From JBBQER01 sp052148155 (lineage in GTDB: Bacteria; Actinomycetota; Acidimicrobiia; IMCC26256; PALSA-610), in the NCBI GenBank assembly GCA_052148155.1, contig JBKQIY010000035.1, positions 1 to 17,457 on the forward strand: a stretch of 17,457 nucleotides of DNA, read 5' to 3'. Every line of letters starts with the position of its first letter. Positions within the stretch are counted from its first letter, which is position 1. Under the pieces are notes generated by a model. It saw only the letters and a program-made list of their open reading frames with translations. It ran no database searches and was not told the DNA's origin. Positions 14,741 to 17,457 of this stretch are shown here, piece by piece. A program made the position numbers and the translations under genes.

Positions 14741-14801
14741 GAATCTCGAGCAAGCACCAGGCTCGCGAAGGACCAGGAAGAGCTCTGAGCAGGACTTATC
14801 G

Positions 14802-14845
14802 GGTGGGCGGTAGAGGACTCGAACCTCCGACCTCATCCGTGTGAA
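14802..14845 (-). other. tRNA-Val(CAC) 3' half: probable attachment site
   Basis: On the minus strand the sequence folds as the 3' half of a tRNA. It has the anticodon loop TTCACAC (14845-14839, anticodon CAC at 14843-14841), the 3' anticodon-stem strand GGATG and a variable loop AGGTC. The T-arm is GGAGG-TTCGAGT-CCTCT, followed by the 3' acceptor strand ACCGCCC (14811-14805), discriminator A (14804) and CC. The matching 5' half (acceptor GGGCGGT, D-arm, CATCC) is missing: the sequence before the anticodon loop does not pair. The break at the anticodon loop is where tyrosine integrases usually cross over, so this is most simply an attR-type scar and not a functional tRNA. Confidence 0.75.
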
Positions 14846-15281
14846 TGCACCCGGGGCTATTTTCGTCATTTCCCATAAGTGCTCGAAACTATCCGTGACC
14901 TGCGACAATGGCTGATTCTCGAGCAACGTGGTTCCCGTCATTTCCGGTCGTTTTTCGATGCCGCGCGGACCTCACGCGGACCTGGAGCGGTGACGCGTGC
15001 TTCACGTGCCAACTCGTGCTCGACAACGCGCTCTCGACCAGGGTTTCCGCAATCGAGTCGATTGATTGATGTCATAAGCGCTTCGGGGCGTGCGTCTGGT
15101 GCCGGGGTGGCTTGGCGGAGGGAGCGGACCGGCCGCAGTTTGCGCAGGCCCGCGTCTGACCGCTCCGTCCAATCGGTAGGACGTTTCGTTTGTCACGCGA
15201 GGCCAAGTCGCGCTCAGGGCCACACGTCATCGCGCCGATGTTTCGCCGACCACGTCGAAGCGAGGCCGTCCCCACGGTGCA
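14846..15281. other. gene-poor stretch next to the attachment site
   Basis: No credible gene. Two pairs of short direct repeats lie near the tRNA fragment: GTCATTTCC at 14865-14873 and 14937-14945, and GCGGACCT at 14965-14972 and 14976-14983. Open frames here are Arg/Ser-rich and show no integrase motif (no H-x-L-R-H or L-G-H block on either strand). Confidence 0.4.
14865..14983 (+). repeat. paired short direct repeats, possible integrase arm sites
   Basis: GTCATTTCC occurs twice, 72 bases apart. GCGGACCT occurs twice, with starts 11 bases apart (one helical turn). They lie 20-140 bases from the crossover-type tRNA fragment on the presumed element side, where arm-type integrase sites are expected. 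The assignment is inference. Confidence 0.3.
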
Positions 15282-15452
15282 GTGTCCAGGCTGCGGCTAT
15301 CTCGCCCGACCTGCGGCGACAAAATCGAGATCCCGTCCGGACCCCACACGGTTGGCCCGACCGCACCTTGGCGGAACACGCCCGCAGGCATCAGCATCGA
15401 CGGCAAGTCGGTGCATCGTTGCCAGGCTGACGTTCGGGCATCAACAGCGTAG
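15282..15452 (+). CDS. possible 56-residue hypothetical protein or fragment
   Basis: GTG 15282 opens a frame ending at TAG 15450-15452. Its latter two thirds (CGDKIEIPSGPHTVGPTAPW then GISIDGKSVHRC) look like real protein, with mostly G/C third positions. A neighbouring frame just upstream contains CPGC, so this could be the tail of a frameshifted zinc-ribbon-like gene. No SD is seen and no family is recognised. Confidence 0.25.
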   Translation: MSRLRLSRPTCGDKIEIPSGPHTVGPTAPWRNTPAGISIDGKSVHRCQADVRASTA

Positions 15453-15497
15453 ACGTTCGCTCTCGCGGTCGCCGGTCCTTCGACTGGAGAGGGTGTT

Positions 15498-16007
15498 TTA
15501 GGAGGGTGGGAGTCCTAGGTCAGCACCGCCGATGTTCTTCTGACCGACCAGCTTGCCTTCGTCAGCGGCGAATTGGTTACTCCAACTGCTGATCGTTAAG
15601 GCGTTCTGTGTTGCAACGTTGGCGAGGTCGGCGTCAAGTGTCACGACTGCGACTGTAAAAGTCTTCATGTCATCGAGGACGTTCGCAGGCCAAGAAACTC
15701 GGAGGAGCTTTTGGATCGCTTTCTCGTCAGCGGCGATTGCGGGAGCTGCGAGCTTCGCGACATCGGGGCCGGTGGCATACGACGGGAGCGCCTGCACTTC
15801 GTTGACGAAAGCGGCATCGGCGTGGTTCGCAGGCGTCACGATCGTGAGGTACTGCTGCTTGTAGTCGACCAGAGCCACGCCGGTGGTGGTTGTGGTTGGC
15901 GCGACGGTTGTTGCGGTCGTCGCTGCCACATTCACCTCAGCAGGATTGCTAGAACCTCCACACGCGGCGAGCAGCACAACTACCAGCGCTAGAAGACACA
16001 TGCGCAC
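15498..16007 (-). CDS. hypothetical lipoprotein with helical domain
   Basis: The 169-residue protein (GTG 16007; ATG 16001 would give 167) has a very short n-region, a hydrophobic stretch and lipobox LAAC with Cys16. A Thr/Ala-rich linker (about 17-42) follows, then a mostly alpha-helical domain (VDYKQQYLTIVTPANHADAA and on; VLDDMKTFTVAVVTLDADLA near the end). No catalytic motif or named domain is seen, but the helical, Asn/His-containing pattern after an acetone-like linker is common in actinobacterial lipoproteins of unknown role. It would be anchored outside the cell. It is divergent from the 16065 lipoprotein gene with only 57 bases between. Base composition is less GC-rich than the left half of the window, fitting an acquired region. 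Confidence 0.75.
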   Translation of the reverse strand: MRMCLLALVVVLLAACGGSSNPAEVNVAATTATTVAPTTTTTGVALVDYKQQYLTIVTPANHADAAFVNEVQALPSYATGPDVAKLAAPAIAADEKAIQKLLRVSWPANVLDDMKTFTVAVVTLDADLANVATQNALTISSWSNQFAADEGKLVGQKNIGGADLGLPPS

Positions 16008-16042
16008 GCCGCTTTTTCGGCTACTTCGTCAGTTATCCTTAG

Positions 16043-16051
16043 TGGTATACA
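16043..16051 (+). promoter_or_regulatory. extended -10 element
   Basis: TGG followed by TATACA (16046-16051) makes an extended -10 motif in the 57-base gap between divergent lipoprotein genes. No good -35 box is apparent, as is common for extended -10 promoters. Transcription would start near 16058, a few bases before the proposed start at 16065. Confidence 0.4.
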
Positions 16052-16064
16052 AGGACCCACGTAT

Positions 16065-16913
16065 ATCCGATTTGGATTCTCCGGGCGACTCGTAGCCTCT
16101 GCGACCGTACTGTCATGTTTGGTCGCGGGTTGCTCCAGCAGTGGCGGGAAGCAGTCGACGCCGACAAGCACGCACTCAACGACGACGGCCACCTCCTCGC
16201 TGCCAGCAAAACCCGCCTGCACTCTCGCGGACTTGCATCATGCAGGCTCGGTCCCGATGCCTCCACCGGTCGTTCTTGCTCGGACCCGCGTCATCAAGGT
16301 CCTCGGAGCGCGACTCGACCCACCTCCGGACGGTGTTCGACCGTTAGTGTCTGCGAGGACGGCCTGGAAGGATTCGCGGATCAAATCGCCGGAAGGGTCG
16401 TATGAACTTCTGCTGGCGTCATACACGTCGGCGTATCCGTCGAGAAACCTTCCGGCAGAGTTCTCACACGTCGTGGCCTGGGTCGTGATCGGTCTTCACG
16501 TTCCGTTTTCGTTACCTCCAGCGTTGGTGAACCAGACGCTAGGGAGGAGGCCCTGCGTCTTCGATACCGCGCTCGACGCCTTCGATGCCCACACTGGCAA
16601 CGAACTCGTCCCGACCGAGTTCGGTTGTCGCGTGACCCTTGGGCACGACACCACATCGGTCGTCGTGAAACCCGTCAAGGCAGGAACGGCGTCTAAGACA
16701 ACCGGCGGCTACACCGTGAGGTTCTCGATCGTCCGTGTTCCGGGGCCAGACGAGTTCGGCGAGATGGTTGCGAACGTGTTTGGCCCTACGACCGGGAAGA
16801 CCACGAACCCTTTGGCGAGCGCCGGGGGCGAGATTCGCCCGTCCCTCGTGGCAGCGTTCAGCGGAAGCTTCGCCACGCCGAAAGGCCTGCTCACCTGGGT
16901 CTGCGGAGCCTAG
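16065..16913 (+). CDS. hypothetical lipoprotein, unusual start codon
   Basis: The mature part (264 residues from TTG 16119) is clearly coding. It has lipobox LVAGC, a Ser/Thr-rich linker (GGKQSTPTSTHSTTT) and a 200-residue domain with paired cysteines (ACTL, RPCVF, FGCRV, WVCGA) and WVVIGLHVPF. Starting at TTG 16119 would cut the signal peptide in its hydrophobic core. Reading upstream in frame gives a proper signal (RFGFSGRLVASATVLSCLVAGC in pieces: Arg at 2 and 8, then the hydrophobic stretch). No ATG, GTG or TTG occurs before the stop at 15990-15992. The best candidate is ATC 16065 with AAGGA (16051-16055) nine bases upstream, giving 282 residues. Alternatives are a mutated ATG or a sequencing error. 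Its stop touches the start of the next lipoprotein gene. Confidence 0.7.
   Translation: MRFGFSGRLVASATVLSCLVAGCSSSGGKQSTPTSTHSTTTATSSLPAKPACTLADLHHAGSVPMPPPVVLARTRVIKVLGARLDPPPDGVRPLVSARTAWKDSRIKSPEGSYELLLASYTSAYPSRNLPAEFSHVVAWVVIGLHVPFSLPPALVNQTLGRRPCVFDTALDAFDAHTGNELVPTEFGCRVTLGHDTTSVVVKPVKAGTASKTTGGYTVRFSIVRVPGPDEFGEMVANVFGPTTGKTTNPLASAGGEIRPSLVAAFSGSFATPKGLLTWVCGA
16122..16172 (+). repeat. duplicated lipobox/linker coding segment, copy 1
   Basis: This segment aligns without gaps to 16987-17037 in the next gene. Both encode A-G-C-S-x-x-G-G-K-Q-x-T-P-T and then a Thr-rich run, and share most bases. It indicates that the two tandem lipoproteins share ancestry at least at their 5' ends. Confidence 0.6.
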
Positions 16914-17457
16914 ATGTCGAACAACGGAACTATCCATGCTCAGTGTCGACATCCCTTGGTAGCAATTGTTGCCGTGGCCTTTCTAGTCGCCGGATGCTCT
17001 GGCGGCGGTGGGAAGCAGGCGACGCCGACGACCACGACCGTCACGACAACGACGACCACTGCGACAAGGACAACCGTGCCGCCAGTCCCGGTTGCGATCA
17101 ACCTCGGGATGTGCCCGCACACCCTTCCGGCATCGTTGGGTTTGCTGAACTATTACGTGCACGGCCTATCCAAGAAGATGGTGCCGATCCGTCCGGTGAG
17201 TGTGCAGGATTGCGAATACAGCTTTGACAACCGACTCCTCGGCTCCAACGATCTCGGTCCGATGCACGCTTCCCAGCTCGCGATACTGACGCGCTGCGCT
17301 TGGCTTGCGAACGTTACGAAGAAGGTCGGCGGGATCGCGGGACACGCTCCGCCGGACCCTTGCGATACGGTCGAAAGGTGGTTCGTTACGGCCGCGAGCT
17401 GGGAAGCGTGCATCGGACCGAGATCGTTGGAGCCGAGGAGTCGGTTGTCAAAGCTGT
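16914..17457 (+). CDS. hypothetical lipoprotein (5' part, runs off the window)
   Basis: The ATG at 16914 directly follows the TAG of the preceding gene (TAG|ATG), and the frame stays open to the window end (181 codons visible). It encodes a lipoprotein signal (HPLVAIVAVAFLVAGC, Cys at about residue 28) and a Thr-rich linker (GGGGKQATPTTTTVTTTTTT). A Cys-containing domain follows (LGMCPHTLPASLG, VQDCEYSF, TRCAWLANV, PDPCDTVE, WEACIG), with at least five cysteines that could pair outside the cytoplasm. The function is unknown. It is related at its 5' end to the 16065 gene and is probably co-translated with it, as there is no gap and no separate SD of note. Confidence 0.75.
   Translation, partial: MSNNGTIHAQCRHPLVAIVAVAFLVAGCSGGGGKQATPTTTTVTTTTTTATRTTVPPVPVAINLGMCPHTLPASLGLLNYYVHGLSKKMVPIRPVSVQDCEYSFDNRLLGSNDLGPMHASQLAILTRCAWLANVTKKVGGIAGHAPPDPCDTVERWFVTAASWEACIGPRSLEPRSRLSKL
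16987..17037 (+). repeat. duplicated lipobox/linker coding segment, copy 2
   Basis: Second copy of the segment at 16122-16172, aligned without gaps. After the linker the two proteins no longer align by eye, so either only the exported anchor was duplicated or the rest has diverged. Confidence 0.6.

Noticed and set aside
14802..14900. A complete tRNA gene or intron-containing tRNA
   Set aside because: The acceptor 5' strand (GGGCGGT) and D-arm are not found on the minus strand within the next several hundred bases, and the bases before the anticodon loop do not pair with GGATG.
14846..15497. Integrase or excisionase gene beside the attachment site
   Set aside because: Neither strand shows the tyrosine-recombinase R, H-x-x-R, H/W and Y motifs or a continuous frame with normal composition.
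1..17457. CRISPR array, rRNA genes, insertion sequences
   Set aside because: No regularly spaced repeats, rRNA-like sequence, transposase or terminal inverted repeats were seen on either strand.

Overview
The window looks like chromosome from a high-GC actinobacterium. Signs are GTG-rich starts, G/C-rich third codon positions, several lipoproteins with Thr/Ser-rich linkers after the lipobox, a leaderless-looking promoter and a Pr6Pr-type membrane protein. The lipoprotein style would suit Acidimicrobiia, but nothing here fixes the class.

Left part (1-5400): a gene-free start, then a structured stretch (322-445) with two stem-loops, a consensus Shine-Dalgarno and an 18-codon reading frame ending in Trp-Trp, upstream of a thioesterase-like gene (579-1364). 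Convergent to it is a minus-strand series: Pr6Pr membrane protein (5378-6079), D-aminoacylase-type amidohydrolase (3465-5159), two small coupled reading frames (3256-3465, 3053-3259) and a large alpha/beta-hydrolase-domain lipoprotein (1491-3035). The last four are linked by TGATG and ATGA overlaps and a short gap, so they may be one transcript acting on amide and ester substrates.

Middle part (6080-12640): a GNAT acetyltransferase, then a compact two-gene module (small HTH protein plus stand-alone Clp N-domain protein, GTGA overlap) whose promoter is covered by an 18-bp perfect palindrome and a further half-site. On the minus strand follow a SnoaL-like protein, a two-gene ABC exporter with unusual signature motifs, and a SAM methyltransferase. 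Between them lie four decayed coding stretches. The clearest is a short-chain dehydrogenase remnant at 12004-12413, broken into three frames, with the catalytic Tyr changed to Ser.

Right part (12640-17457): a secreted protein with two type-1 copper (cupredoxin) domains, then an L,D-transpeptidase lipoprotein. At 14802-14845 (minus strand) lies the 3' half of a tRNA-Val(CAC), from the anticodon loop to the discriminator base and without its 5' half. That is the expected residue of integration into a tRNA gene. By its orientation, sequence to its right would be the integrated element and sequence to its left the host chromosome. The right side holds short direct repeats like integrase arm sites, a 650-bp gene-poor stretch and three lipoproteins of unknown function. 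Two of these are tandem relatives sharing a duplicated 5' coding segment, and the first appears to lack a normal start codon (best candidate ATC at 16065). No integrase is visible, so the element would continue beyond the window.
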